Shown here: positions 1-6,329 of the stretch, one piece after another
How positions within the stretch are numbered: position 1 is the stretch's first letter
Layout: the number at the start of each line of letters is the position of its first letter
Source of the DNA: Gemmatimonadaceae bacterium
GTDB lineage: Bacteria > Gemmatimonadota > Gemmatimonadetes > Gemmatimonadales > Gemmatimonadaceae
NCBI GenBank assembly: GCA_025451425.1
Contig: JANWKK010000252.1
Coordinates: 1-11,264 of the forward strand
Direction of reading: 5' to 3'
DNA length: 11,264 bases
Notes under the pieces: model-generated
Database searches by the model: none
What the model saw: the letters and a program-made list of their open reading frames with translations, nothing else
Told to the model about the DNA's origin: nothing
Translations under genes and position numbers: made by a program

Positions 1-2
1 GC

Positions 3-164
3 GCTCTGCGAGCTGTTGGTGGGTCGTCCCAGACCGGCAGTACAACAGTTCTGCTCGATTTCGGAACGCAGACCTTCACCGCAGGGCAAGGCACAATGCT
101 CATCATCGCTCCGCCGGCTGTGAACACCACCGCGCCGAGAGCGTTCCTCGTGCCAGCCTGCTAG
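3..164 (+). CDS. C-terminal fragment of an unrecognised protein (5' partial)
   Basis: An open frame enters from the left edge and ends at TAG 162-164, giving 53 residues. The fragment is rich in Thr, Val, Ala and Gly (for example TVLLDFGTQTF and AGQGTMLIIAPP) and ends in PAC. This alternation of small and beta-branched residues suggests beta-strands of a secreted or surface-anchored domain. It recalls the last strands of DUF4397-type or other Ig-like lipoprotein domains, but too little is present to assign a family. The gene converges on the minus-strand lipoprotein gene that ends at 196, and a small hairpin lies between them. The frame itself is supported by codon choice and by the convergent layout; the function is unknown. 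Confidence 0.5.
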   Translation, partial: ALRAVGGSSQTGSTTVLLDFGTQTFTAGQGTMLIIAPPAVNTTAPRAFLVPAC

Positions 165-174
165 CCGGTGGCAC

Positions 175-196
175 GGCAGGGACGGAGCCGTCTGCC
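175..196. terminator. Possible bidirectional terminator hairpin between convergent genes
   Basis: GGCA 175-178 pairs with TGCC 193-196, and GACG 181-184 pairs with CGTC 189-192, with a two-base GG bulge and a GAGC loop. It lies between two convergent stop codons (TAG 162-164 on plus, TAG 198-196 on minus). No T-tract follows on either strand, so intrinsic termination here is only a possibility. Confidence 0.25.
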
Positions 197-615
197 TATC
201 GCTTGAACACAAGCGTTAGAGCCCCGACGAGGATGTCACCGCTGATCGTGAGGGTACCGCCACCGACGCTGCCCGTAAGCTGCGAGCCGTCTGTCGCATC
301 GGTGAGCGTGAGCGTTCCGCTCGTGTTGGTGTACGTGCCGCTCGCAGGAGCGCTGAACGTGTTGGCGGCGCCTGACGTGAGGTCGGTCACCCGCGCCGAG
401 AGCAGGCCGGTCCACGTCTTATCTGCGTTGAGGGTGATGTTGCCGGACGTGAGCTCGTCCTTCTCCTGAGTGTCCTGATAAACCACCGCCGGGACGTTGC
501 CTCCGTTCACGGTTTGGAGCGTATAGTTGCCGGTGACATCCGCGTTAGGACCTGTAGAGTCGCCACCGCAGGCGGCGAGCATCACGAGTAGTGCCGAACC
601 GACGAGCCTGCGCAT
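196..615 (-). CDS. Small secreted lipoprotein, lipocalin-like beta fold suspected
   Basis: The product is 139 residues. The N-terminus is a clear type II signal peptide: Arg-Arg, a hydrophobic core, then the lipobox L13-A-A-C16, so Cys16 should be lipidated after SPase II cleavage. The mature part starts GGDSTGP, a short flexible spacer, followed by a strand-rich domain. That domain contains GNYTLQTVNG and NITLNADKTWTG and ends in TLVFKR, a pattern seen in small lipocalin-like lipoproteins. The open frame extends upstream to 999, but ATG 615-613 is chosen because it begins the signal peptide and is preceded on the minus strand by GGAG at good spacing. The upstream part of the frame is Arg- and Ala-rich and does not look like protein. 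The ligand or role is unknown. It is probably anchored in the outer or inner membrane facing the periplasm, or surface-exposed. Confidence 0.85.
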   Translation of the reverse strand: MRRLVGSALLVMLAACGGDSTGPNADVTGNYTLQTVNGGNVPAVVYQDTQEKDELTSGNITLNADKTWTGLLSARVTDLTSGAANTFSAPASGTYTNTSGTLTLTDATDGSQLTGSVGGGTLTISGDILVGALTLVFKR

Positions 616-821
616 AACTGTCTCCGGGCGGGTGGATGGCGGAGAAAATGGCCTGCGTGCAAACCTAACGCCAGGTCTCCGCGCGATTTCATCTAGCCTG
701 ATCCACGCCAAATCCCTCGGCAGCATCGTAAGGTTCCGCGCCTGAGGAACCGAGCGATCAACGCCTGTTAGGCCTGGCCGTTGACGCTCGAAGTTGATTT
801 CGCTCGGCTGGAGGGCTTGCC
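616..821. other. Intergenic stretch upstream of the lipoprotein gene
   Basis: No convincing gene is present: the open frames here are shadows with Arg/Ser-rich translations. It holds the lipoprotein leader with its GGAG ribosome site (minus strand, just above 615), two copies of the CCTAAC/GTTAGG word (664, 771) and the 732-751 hairpin. I could not place a convincing -35/-10 pair. Confidence 0.4.
732..751 (-). terminator. Hairpin downstream of the 822-1160 gene, possible weak terminator
   Basis: GGTTCC 732-737 and GGAACC 746-751 form a perfect six-base inverted repeat with an eight-base loop. Outside it, CTC 716-718 can pair with GAG 752-754 across a bulge. On the minus strand it lies about 70 bases after the stop of the gene ending at 822 and is followed by TTACG, so the U-tract is poor. 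It could equally be a structured part of the lipoprotein gene's upstream region. Confidence 0.3.
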
Positions 822-1160
822 TTACCTGCCCGTTCCCGTACGCGGTGCCTGCTGCGGCAGCCGAAGCAGCTCTGCTGGAGAGAGCGCGCGCCACTCCGCT
901 GGGTACTTCCAGACGCGTCGGAGCTCGTTCGCCGACACGACCAGCAAGCACGTCGCACCCACTGTGCCGAGATACTCCCCGTTCACCTCGTGTGCCCACC
1001 AGGTGACGCCGGCGTCGTCGCGAAAGATCTTGGCGTCGCGGGACAACGGAGGTGCACTTTCGTTAGGCATCGGCGCGCGCGAAGCCCCGGAAGGCCGAGA
1101 AGTGCCTTCAGTGTCATCGCGTTCGTCGAAGGGAAAGTGCTCCAGCTCGGAATGGGACAT
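822..1160 (-). CDS. Conserved-looking hypothetical protein, about 112 residues
   Basis: I do not recognise a named family. The first half is polar and probably disordered (many Ser, Pro, Asp and Glu). The second half reads like a compact domain: FRDDAGVTWWAHEV, then GATCLLVVSANELRRVWK, then YPAEWRALSPAELLRL. The ending, with a Trp-containing turn followed by a short helix, resembles many small uncharacterised proteins I associate with Gemmatimonadota. The stop is TAA 824-822. The frame extends to a TTG at 1196-1194, which would add 12 residues; ATG 1160-1158 is preferred because the extra residues do not look conserved, but neither start has a strong Shine-Dalgarno. There is no signal peptide or membrane segment, so it is probably cytoplasmic. 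Codon third positions are GC-rich in this frame and the overlapping frames translate to Arg-rich nonsense, which supports it. Confidence 0.6.
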   Translation of the reverse strand: MSHSELEHFPFDERDDTEGTSRPSGASRAPMPNESAPPLSRDAKIFRDDAGVTWWAHEVNGEYLGTVGATCLLVVSANELRRVWKYPAEWRALSPAELLRLPQQAPRTGTGR

Positions 1161-1433
1161 CGGCCAGCAACCTGCGTCGGCTGTTGGATGAGACAAGGGC
1201 CTGACGGCTGCACCTCTGGGCTCGAACCCTCGTGAGGATTCCGTCAGGCAAGGTAGGTGGATGAAAGATATCCCGCGTCACCATCCAGCCGCGTGCGCTG
1301 ACGCACAGTCTTCGGCGGCGAAAAGGGCCGTCCCCCGTCACCATGTCTCTCGTTAGGCCCAGCGATGACCGATACGTCTGTCGCGCGCGAGAAGCACTGC
1401 CTGAAAGTGGTAAACGGCTGACGGCCGGTCCGT
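1161..1433. other. Intergenic stretch between two small minus-strand genes
   Basis: No supportable gene is present. It holds an inverted repeat (1200-1207 with 1241-1248), a short direct repeat CGTCACCAT (near 1276 and 1336), and one CGTTAGG word at 1351. The open frames covering it are Arg/Ser-rich and look like shadows. Confidence 0.4.
1200..1248. repeat. Inverted repeat CCTGACGG / CCGTCAGG
   Basis: CCTGACGG 1200-1207 is exactly complementary to CCGTCAGG 1241-1248, with a 33-base spacer that itself contains CCTC-GT-GAGG. It lies about 40 bases upstream of the ATG of the 822-1160 gene, so on the minus strand it would fall in that gene's leader or promoter. It may be a leader hairpin or a protein-binding site; nothing shows which. 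Confidence 0.35.
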
Positions 1434-1742
1434 TTACTCGCGTTCGAGAGGTCGCGGCGGCGAGATCGGTTGCTCGCGCGAGGCTGACGTTCGGCGTGGC
1501 CTCCCTTGGTGAATCTCGACGTCACGACGCAGTTGCTCCGCGACGACGCGAACCTCCTCGAGCGCCTCACGAAGCGCCTTCGTCATCTCCGCCAGAACGC
1601 GCTCTCGATGCGCCGGGCTCGGGTCCCCGGCCAGATAGTATAGGTTGGCTGCGCGGAGCTGCGCGTGGCGCAGCCACTCATCGACCATGTCTGGCGTTAC
1701 CTGCGAGAGGCTGTCCTCGCCGCCAAGATTCTCCTCTCTCAC
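1434..1742 (-). CDS. Small hypothetical helical protein, 102 residues
   Basis: I do not recognise a family. The central part is strongly helical and charged: VTPDMVDEWLRHAQLRAANL, then HRERVLAEMTKALREALEEV and VVAEQLRRDVE. This suggests one or two amphipathic helices or a coiled coil. The C-terminal 25 residues are Arg-, Pro- and Ser-rich and probably disordered. The start is GTG 1742-1740, the only start after the upstream in-frame TGA, with a partial AGG five bases before it. The stop is TAA 1436-1434. The opposite-strand frames over the same bases are Arg/Pro-rich and less protein-like. It lies alone on the minus strand, upstream of the 822-1160 gene but separated from it by about 270 bases. 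It has no signal peptide. The frame is moderately supported; the function is unknown. Confidence 0.5.
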   Translation of the reverse strand: MREENLGGEDSLSQVTPDMVDEWLRHAQLRAANLYYLAGDPSPAHRERVLAEMTKALREALEEVRVVAEQLRRDVEIHQGRPRRTSASREQPISPPRPLERE

Positions 1743-1924
1743 GCTCGCCTGCGCATCTCAGGGTGGGAGTGACGGTAGCGCGCATGACAACCGGCAACTG
1801 AGCTAGCACGTGTCGTGCTCGCGGGGCCGATTTCCCTTTATTGTCGACGATTCTCTAACCGCGTTTCGAGCGAGTTAGCTTTGTGATTGCGCCCATGATA
1901 GCAGGACACAACTCGAGAGCCCAT
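1743..1924. other. Divergent intergenic region before the peroxiredoxin gene
   Basis: This region separates a minus-strand gene from the plus-strand peroxiredoxin gene and should contain both promoters. CTAAC 1855-1859 and GTTAG 1874-1878 form a short imperfect inverted repeat just upstream of the peroxiredoxin start region. I cannot assign a clear -35/-10 pair; TTGTCG near 1841 is the best -35-like hexamer and lacks a good partner. Confidence 0.35.
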
Positions 1925-2410
1925 ATGACAGCGATCTCCACACTGACTCAGCACGCGCCGCCATCAGTCGGCTCGACGGCACCGGACTTCACACTGCCTT
2001 CGACATCTGGAGAGCGCGTGACGCTCTCGCAATTTCGAGGCAAGCCCGTTCTCATCGCGTTCTTCCCGCTGGCGTTCTCGCCGACGTGCACGGCTGAGCT
2101 ATGCGAGATGCGTGACGATTGGAGCGAGTTCGAATCGCGGGGTCTTGTGGTGCTACCGATCAGCGTCGACTCGACCTACGCGCTCAAGGAGTACAAGCAG
2201 AAATACAACATGAAGGTCGATCTTCTGAGCGACTTCAAGCGCGAGGCCACGCTTCGTTATGGCGTTCTCAACGAAGATCGCTTCTTCTCGAATCGCGCCT
2301 ATTTCCTCATCGACCGCGACGGCGTTGTGCGCTGGGCTCACATCGAGGCAAACCCGAGTAATAAACGCACGAATCAGGAGATACTCGCGGAAGTTGAACG
2401 CATGATCTAG
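1925..2410 (+). CDS. Peroxiredoxin, AhpC/TSA family (PrxQ/Bcp- or AhpE-like)
   Basis: This thiol peroxidase would reduce hydrogen peroxide and organic hydroperoxides in the cytoplasm. With the ATG at 1925 it has 161 residues, a normal length. The thioredoxin-fold signature is complete: GSTAPDFTLPS near residue 16, then FFPLAFSPTC. This fits the PxxxT/SxxC active-site motif, with peroxidatic Cys55 and Ser in place of the commoner Thr. Cys60 follows five residues later (CTAELC), the position of the resolving Cys in PrxQ/Bcp enzymes, so an intramolecular disulfide is likely. The conserved Arg of the family is probably the one in NRAYFLIDRDG. The FFPLAF stretch is more AhpE-like, so the subfamily is open. 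The frame also has GTG 1883 and ATG 1895 upstream. I prefer ATG 1925 because the family usually has only about 15 residues before APDF. The recycling thiol donor is not encoded nearby. Confidence 0.9.
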   Translation: MTAISTLTQHAPPSVGSTAPDFTLPSTSGERVTLSQFRGKPVLIAFFPLAFSPTCTAELCEMRDDWSEFESRGLVVLPISVDSTYALKEYKQKYNMKVDLLSDFKREATLRYGVLNEDRFFSNRAYFLIDRDGVVRWAHIEANPSNKRTNQEILAEVERMI

Positions 2411-2442
2411 CAGTTCGTTACCTCGGGGGGCGTTCGGTCATC

Positions 2443-2630
2443 TTGACCAAGAAGGCCAACGGTTCTGTCCGCCTCAAGCCCCCCCGATTCTGCCCACCTC
2501 GTCTCAGTCTCGACCGCAGCCCGCGCGGCGCGTCTCTGCCCCGACGTCCACCGCGCCGGGGCTTGCAACAATTGCCGAGATCGCGACGACGCTCGCTACC
2601 GGTGAGTCAATCGCTGCCGTTGCCCCCACT
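2443..2630 (+). other. Likely true 5' end of the histidine kinase gene, with a frame break at C7
   Basis: The kinase frame stays open upstream of GTG 2631. From about 2559 it reads GLATIAEIATTLATGES, which looks like the first helix of the GAF domain, so the real protein starts further up. In that frame there is no ATG, GTG or TTG between the upstream stop (2403-2405) and 2631; only CTG 2490 is possible. In the neighbouring frame TTG 2443 opens MTKKANGSVRLKPP with 12 of 14 codons ending in G or C, and runs into seven C at 2479-2485. One more C would join this start to the kinase frame without a stop. Either the sequence lacks a base, or the tract is a real slippage site. The joined segment would be a basic, Pro/Ser-rich leader before the GAF domain. 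Confidence 0.5.
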
Positions 2631-4106
2631 GTGCTGGGGTCGGTGAACGCATTGCTCAACGGCGACGAGGTGGCGGTATGGCTCGGCTCGCAGGAGGACC
2701 GTTCCAACGGTCCAAGGCTTCGCCTGCGCCGCGCTTGGGGCGTGGGAGCAGAGTTGGTCGAAATGGATGCCGTCGCGGGATTTCTCACGGACGGCGCCGA
2801 CTCCAATCGCGGGTTCGCCGCGGTGCGTCTCCTCACGGGGCATCGCGTTTTAGGCGCTCTGATCCTCCGACGCGCCGAGCCACTGACCTCCGACGAGCGC
2901 GTCTTCTTCTATATCGTCGCCGACATGCTGGCGACTCAACTGCGCGCCGCGGAGTACGCGCGTCGTCTCGAGAGCGAGGTTGTGGAGCGCACGATGGAGA
3001 TCGAGGAGCAACGCCGTTTCACGGCGAAGATCATCGATTCTCTTCCGGTCGGCTTGTACGTGATCGACCGCGAGTACCGCATTCAGGCGTGGAATCGAAA
3101 GCGCGAAACGGGCATGCAGGGCGTCTCGCGTGAGGAAGCGATCGGCCGCACGATCTTCGAGATCCTGCATCGCCAGCCGGCAGACGTGCTTCGTGGCGAG
3201 TTCGAGGACGTCTTCAAGACCGGCCGAATGCAGCAATTTCAGATCGAGTCGAGTGCTTCTGGTGAGAAGCGGACGTACCGGATCACCAAGATTCCGATGC
3301 GCCTCGACGATACCGATGTATCGCACGTCATCACGATTGGCGAAGACATCACCGAGTGGCGCGAGGCGCAGGAGAGATTCGCCCAGGCAGAAAAGCTCGC
3401 GGCCATTGGCACCCTCGCGGCGGGAGTCATGCACGAGATCAACAATCCACTCGCGACGATTGGCGCATGTGCCGAGGCGCTCGCGCTGCAGGTAACCGAG
3501 GAGGGAATGACGTCCGCCCGCCTCGCGACGTCGCTCCCCGAATCGCTGCACCTCATCGAGCATGAGGTACAGCGCTGCAAGGGGATCGTCGAGGGTGTGC
3601 TCGATTTCAGCCGCCCCAAGAAGTCGGAGCGCGCACTGCTCGACATCAACGGCGTCTTGGAGAAGACCCTTTTTCTGCTCAAGCATCACTCGCGTTTCAA
3701 AAAGCTCACGGTCAAGCTGGAGACGCAAAACTCGCTTCCATTCGTCTCGGCGAGCGAGGAGCAACTGGTCCAGGTTGTCATGGCGCTGTTGATCAACGCC
3801 ATGGATGCCATGCATGAGCGCGGCACGATCGTGCTTCGTACCCGCGCCGACGCCAAACGGAATTCAGTGATCGCTGAAGTAGTCGATCAGGGCGAGGGCA
3901 TTCGCAGCACCGAGATGTCGAAGATTTTCGAGCCGTTTTACACGACGAAGCCGCCGGGCCGGGGCACCGGTCTCGGACTATCCATCTGCTATTCACTGGT
4001 CGCTGAAAACTCCGGACGCATCGAGGTCGAGAGCGTCGTCGGAAGAGGAAGCGTGTTTCGCATCGTGCTTCCGGCGGCCACTCAACCACTTCGCGCCGCC
4101 GTATGA
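2631..4106 (+). CDS. NtrB-like sensor histidine kinase (GAF-PAS-HisKA-HATPase), N-terminus uncertain
   Basis: Numbered from GTG 2631 the product has 491 residues. A GAF-like domain covers about 1-105 and lacks its first helix, which is encoded just upstream. A coiled segment (about 107-130) leads to a PAS domain (about 131-240; SLPVGLYVIDREYRIQAWN). The kinase core follows: H-box GVMHEINNPLATI with phospho-acceptor His268, N-box LLINAMDAM with Asn389, G1 box DQGEGI, F-box EPFYTTKPPG and G2 box GRGTGLGLSI. There is no membrane segment, so it senses a cytosolic signal through GAF and PAS, and it should autophosphorylate and pass phosphate to the NtrC-like regulator. HEINNPL and EPFYTTK are typical of NtrB-type kinases that pair with sigma-54 activators. 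Its TGA overlaps the regulator's ATG as ATGA, indicating translational coupling. Position 2631 is the first standard start in frame, but the true start is probably upstream. Confidence 0.88.
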   Translation: MLGSVNALLNGDEVAVWLGSQEDRSNGPRLRLRRAWGVGAELVEMDAVAGFLTDGADSNRGFAAVRLLTGHRVLGALILRRAEPLTSDERVFFYIVADMLATQLRAAEYARRLESEVVERTMEIEEQRRFTAKIIDSLPVGLYVIDREYRIQAWNRKRETGMQGVSREEAIGRTIFEILHRQPADVLRGEFEDVFKTGRMQQFQIESSASGEKRTYRITKIPMRLDDTDVSHVITIGEDITEWREAQERFAQAEKLAAIGTLAAGVMHEINNPLATIGACAEALALQVTEEGMTSARLATSLPESLHLIEHEVQRCKGIVEGVLDFSRPKKSERALLDINGVLEKTLFLLKHHSRFKKLTVKLETQNSLPFVSASEEQLVQVVMALLINAMDAMHERGTIVLRTRADAKRNSVIAEVVDQGEGIRSTEMSKIFEPFYTTKPPGRGTGLGLSICYSLVAENSGRIEVESVVGRGSVFRIVLPAATQPLRAAV

Positions 4107-5524
4107 CTCTCGCGACTCCGACTAGACCCATGGCTTCTCAAACCCCTGTGCCGAAGCCGGCAATAGTAGAGCAGGGACGCATTCGCGTTCTCATTGCCGA
4201 AGATGAGGAGCATCTCGGGCAGATCCTAACGAGCTTCCTCGCTGGTCGCGGCCATCAAGTGACCACCGTCTCCGACGGACGCGCTGCCCTCGAGGCGCTC
4301 CGCGCCGAAGCGTTCGACGTGGCGCTGCTCGACATCGTCATGCCGGAGATGGATGGCCTCGAGGTACTGCGTCAGGTTCGTGAAGAGCCTGATGCGCCGG
4401 AGATGATCATCATCACCGGCAACGGCACGATCGAGACCGCGATCACCGCCATGAAGCTCGGCGCCTACGACTACATGTCGAAGCCGTATCGCATGGCCGA
4501 GATCGATGTGCTCGTCAGGCGCGCTTGGGAGAAGCGACAGCTCGCCAAGGAGAATCAGTATCTCCACGCGAGGCTGTCTCGTGTCGACGCCGCGCCGGAG
4601 ATCATCACGCAATACGCTCCGATGCGCGCCGTCTTGTCGATGGTCGAGCGGGCCGCGCCGAGCGATACGCCTGTGCTCATCGTCGGCGAATCAGGCACCG
4701 GCAAAGAGCTCGTCGCGCGTGCGATTCATCGTCTCTCGCGCCGCGTCGGCTCGCTGGTCGATCTCAATTGCGCGACGCTCGCCGAGAACATGGTCGAGTC
4801 GGAGCTGTTCGGTCACGAGCGCGGCGCGTTCAGCGGTGCGGCAACCCGGAAGTCCGGACTCCTCGAGGTCGCCGCCAACGGCACGCTCTTTTTCGACGAG
4901 ATCAGCGCGCTCACGAGCAAGATGCAAGCGAAGCTTCTCCGCGCTCTGGAGCAGGGAAGCTTCTTTCGTGTTGGCGGCACGCAGAAGGTCGAAGTGAACG
5001 TGCGACTGGTTTCTTCGACAAATCGCGATCTCGAATCAGCTGTGCGCGACGGTCAGTTCCGCGATGACCTGCTCTACCGCGTCAACACGATCACGATCAC
5101 GCTGCCGCCGCTGCGACAACGTGCAGTGGACATTCCTCTCCTCGCCGAATATTTCCTCTCGCGCTTCGGCGCGACGGACTCGTCGGCGCTCGCGCCGGAC
5201 GCGCTCGCGCTTTTACAGGAGTACCAGTGGCCGGGCAACATCCGTGAGCTTCGCAATGTCATCGAGCGCGCCGTACTGTTGGCGCGGGGACGAGTGATAC
5301 GCTCTCAGGATCTTCCACTGAATTTGGCCGCCGCGCCCGGGTCGCCCGCCTCGATGGTTGGCGGACAGCTCACGCTCGAGGAGCTCGAACGGCGGCACAT
5401 CGAGTCAGTGCTGCTGCAAACGAAGTGGCACCAGGGCAAGGCCGCCGAGGTGCTCGGCATTTCATCGAAGACGTTGTACCGGAAGATCCGCGAGTACGAG
5501 TTCCGAAGACCAAAGCGGCACTAG
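4103..5524 (+). CDS. NtrC-family sigma-54-dependent response regulator (REC-AAA+-Fis HTH)
   Basis: The product has 473 residues and a complete three-domain layout. The receiver domain (about 28-145) has the acidic pocket in IAEDEEH and phospho-acceptor Asp77 in LLDIVMPEMDG, with the conserved Lys in MSKPY. The AAA+ domain (about 170-400) has Walker A GESGTGKE (195-202, Lys201), Walker B LFFDE (Asp265), and an arginine finger region FRDDLLYRVN. The Fis-type HTH lies at the C-terminus (GKAAEVLGISSKTLYRKI). The sigma-54 contact loop reads GAFSGA at 241-246 rather than GAFTGA, with Ser244 replacing the key Thr. Once phosphorylated it should bind an enhancer and drive sigma-54 open-complex formation by ATP hydrolysis. 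It is coupled to the kinase by an ATGA overlap. I found no convincing -24/-12 promoter in the window, so its targets are unknown. Confidence 0.93.
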   Translation: MTLATPTRPMASQTPVPKPAIVEQGRIRVLIAEDEEHLGQILTSFLAGRGHQVTTVSDGRAALEALRAEAFDVALLDIVMPEMDGLEVLRQVREEPDAPEMIIITGNGTIETAITAMKLGAYDYMSKPYRMAEIDVLVRRAWEKRQLAKENQYLHARLSRVDAAPEIITQYAPMRAVLSMVERAAPSDTPVLIVGESGTGKELVARAIHRLSRRVGSLVDLNCATLAENMVESELFGHERGAFSGAATRKSGLLEVAANGTLFFDEISALTSKMQAKLLRALEQGSFFRVGGTQKVEVNVRLVSSTNRDLESAVRDGQFRDDLLYRVNTITITLPPLRQRAVDIPLLAEYFLSRFGATDSSALAPDALALLQEYQWPGNIRELRNVIERAVLLARGRVIRSQDLPLNLAAAPGSPASMVGGQLTLEELERRHIESVLLQTKWHQGKAAEVLGISSKTLYRKIREYEFRRPKRH

Positions 5525-5635
5525 TGGCGAGTGGCGAGGTGGCGAAGTGTGGCGAGTAGCACCGTTGAACGTTGCGCGGTAAGCTTCGCCTCAGCGAGTC
5601 ATCTTACTCGCCACTGATCACTCGCCACTCGCCAC
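5524..5635. repeat. Composite inverted repeat built from GTGGCGA heptamers
   Basis: The left arm has four copies of GTGGCGA (5524, 5531, 5539, 5549). The right arm has three copies of the complement TCGCCAC (5608, 5622, 5629) plus a degenerate one running into the next start codon. GTGGCGAGTGGCGAG 5524-5538 pairs perfectly with 5621-5635 (15 bp), and GTGGCGAGTA 5549-5558 pairs perfectly with 5605-5614 (10 bp). An uneven internal loop separates the two stems and the apex is about 46 bases. It begins on the last base of the upstream stop codon and ends six bases before the next ATG, filling the whole gap. It could be a REP- or MITE-like dispersed intergenic repeat, a terminator or processing site between the two operons, or a translational block on the downstream gene. 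Confidence 0.75.
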
Positions 5636-5641
5636 TCGCAC

Positions 5642-6313
5642 ATGCGCATTCTGGTCATCGAAGACGATCCAACGGTTGGTCAGTACGTCAAGCGCGGGCT
5701 CGAGGAGCAGCGCTACGCCGTCGATCTTGTCGTTGACGGGGACGAAGGCGAGCGCCGCGCGAGCTCTGAGGCATACGATCTCGTCATCCTCGACATGCGG
5801 CTTCCGAAGAAGGCTGGCCTCGAGGTGCTGAACAGTCTTCGCGCGAAAGGCTTCGAGAAGCCGGTGCTGGTGTTGACGGCACAGGACGCCGTCGATGCGA
5901 AGGTCGCGACGTTGCGCGCCGGCGCCGATGATTACGTGACGAAGCCGTTCGCGTTCGAGGAGCTTTTGGCGCGCGTGGAGGCCCTGTCACGGCGCCCACA
6001 CGCGATCGCGCCGCACAAGCTCAACGTGGGCGATCTCGAGCTCGATCAGAGCACACGGGAGGTGCGGCGCGGCGGTGAGCTGATCGAGTTGACGCCGAAG
6101 GAATACACGGTGCTCGAATACCTCATGCGCCACAGCAGCCGCGTCATGAGCCGCACGCTGATCACGGAGTACGCTTGGGGGTATCACTTCGACCCCGGCA
6201 CGAACATCGTCGACGTCGTGATCAACCATCTTCGCAAGAAGATCGACGCCGAGCACGGGCACAAAATGATCACGACCGTACGCGGCGTCGGCTACATGAT
6301 CAAGGACAGTTGA
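5642..6313 (+). CDS. OmpR/PhoB-family response regulator
   Basis: The product has 223 residues, the normal length. The receiver domain (1-115) carries Glu7, Asp8 and Asp9 of the acidic pocket, phospho-acceptor Asp51 in VILDMRLP, the Thr of VLTAQD, and the Lys in VTKPFAFEE. The winged-helix DNA-binding domain (about 125-222) contains LTPKEYTVLEYLM and the recognition region NIVDVVINHLRKKID, ending in TVRGVGYMI. It should dimerise on phosphorylation and bind direct repeats at promoters. The sensor kinase gene starts 16 bases after its stop, so the two are almost certainly co-transcribed and form a pair. No Shine-Dalgarno precedes ATG 5642: the upstream bases are the right arm of the GTGGCGA inverted repeat, so initiation may be leaderless or controlled by that structure. 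Target genes cannot be read from the sequence. Confidence 0.93.
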   Translation: MRILVIEDDPTVGQYVKRGLEEQRYAVDLVVDGDEGERRASSEAYDLVILDMRLPKKAGLEVLNSLRAKGFEKPVLVLTAQDAVDAKVATLRAGADDYVTKPFAFEELLARVEALSRRPHAIAPHKLNVGDLELDQSTREVRRGGELIELTPKEYTVLEYLMRHSSRVMSRTLITEYAWGYHFDPGTNIVDVVINHLRKKIDAEHGHKMITTVRGVGYMIKDS

Positions 6314-6329
6314 GGGCGGTATCTCGCAG

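Noticed and set aside
663..777. attC-like integron recombination site (ACCTAAC at 663 and GTTAGGC at 771, about 110 bases apart)
   Set aside because: The core words match RYYYAAC and GTTRRRY, but the inner sequences do not fold into the paired arms of attC. The same words also occur inside ordinary coding genes, and no integrase or cassette array is present.
196..999. A 267-residue minus-strand protein covering the full open frame
   Set aside because: Only the last 139 residues look like protein and they begin with a clear lipoprotein signal peptide and ribosome site; the upstream part is Arg/Ala-rich noise.
1190..1262. tRNA-like sequence on the minus strand (GGTTCGAGCCC)
   Set aside because: A T-loop-like word is present, but the T-stem does not pair beyond two or three bases and I find no acceptor, D-arm or anticodon arm.
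2850..3815. A 321-residue minus-strand frame over the kinase gene
   Set aside because: It is the antisense shadow of a clear GAF-PAS-HisKA gene: Leu/Arg/His-rich with no recognisable domain.
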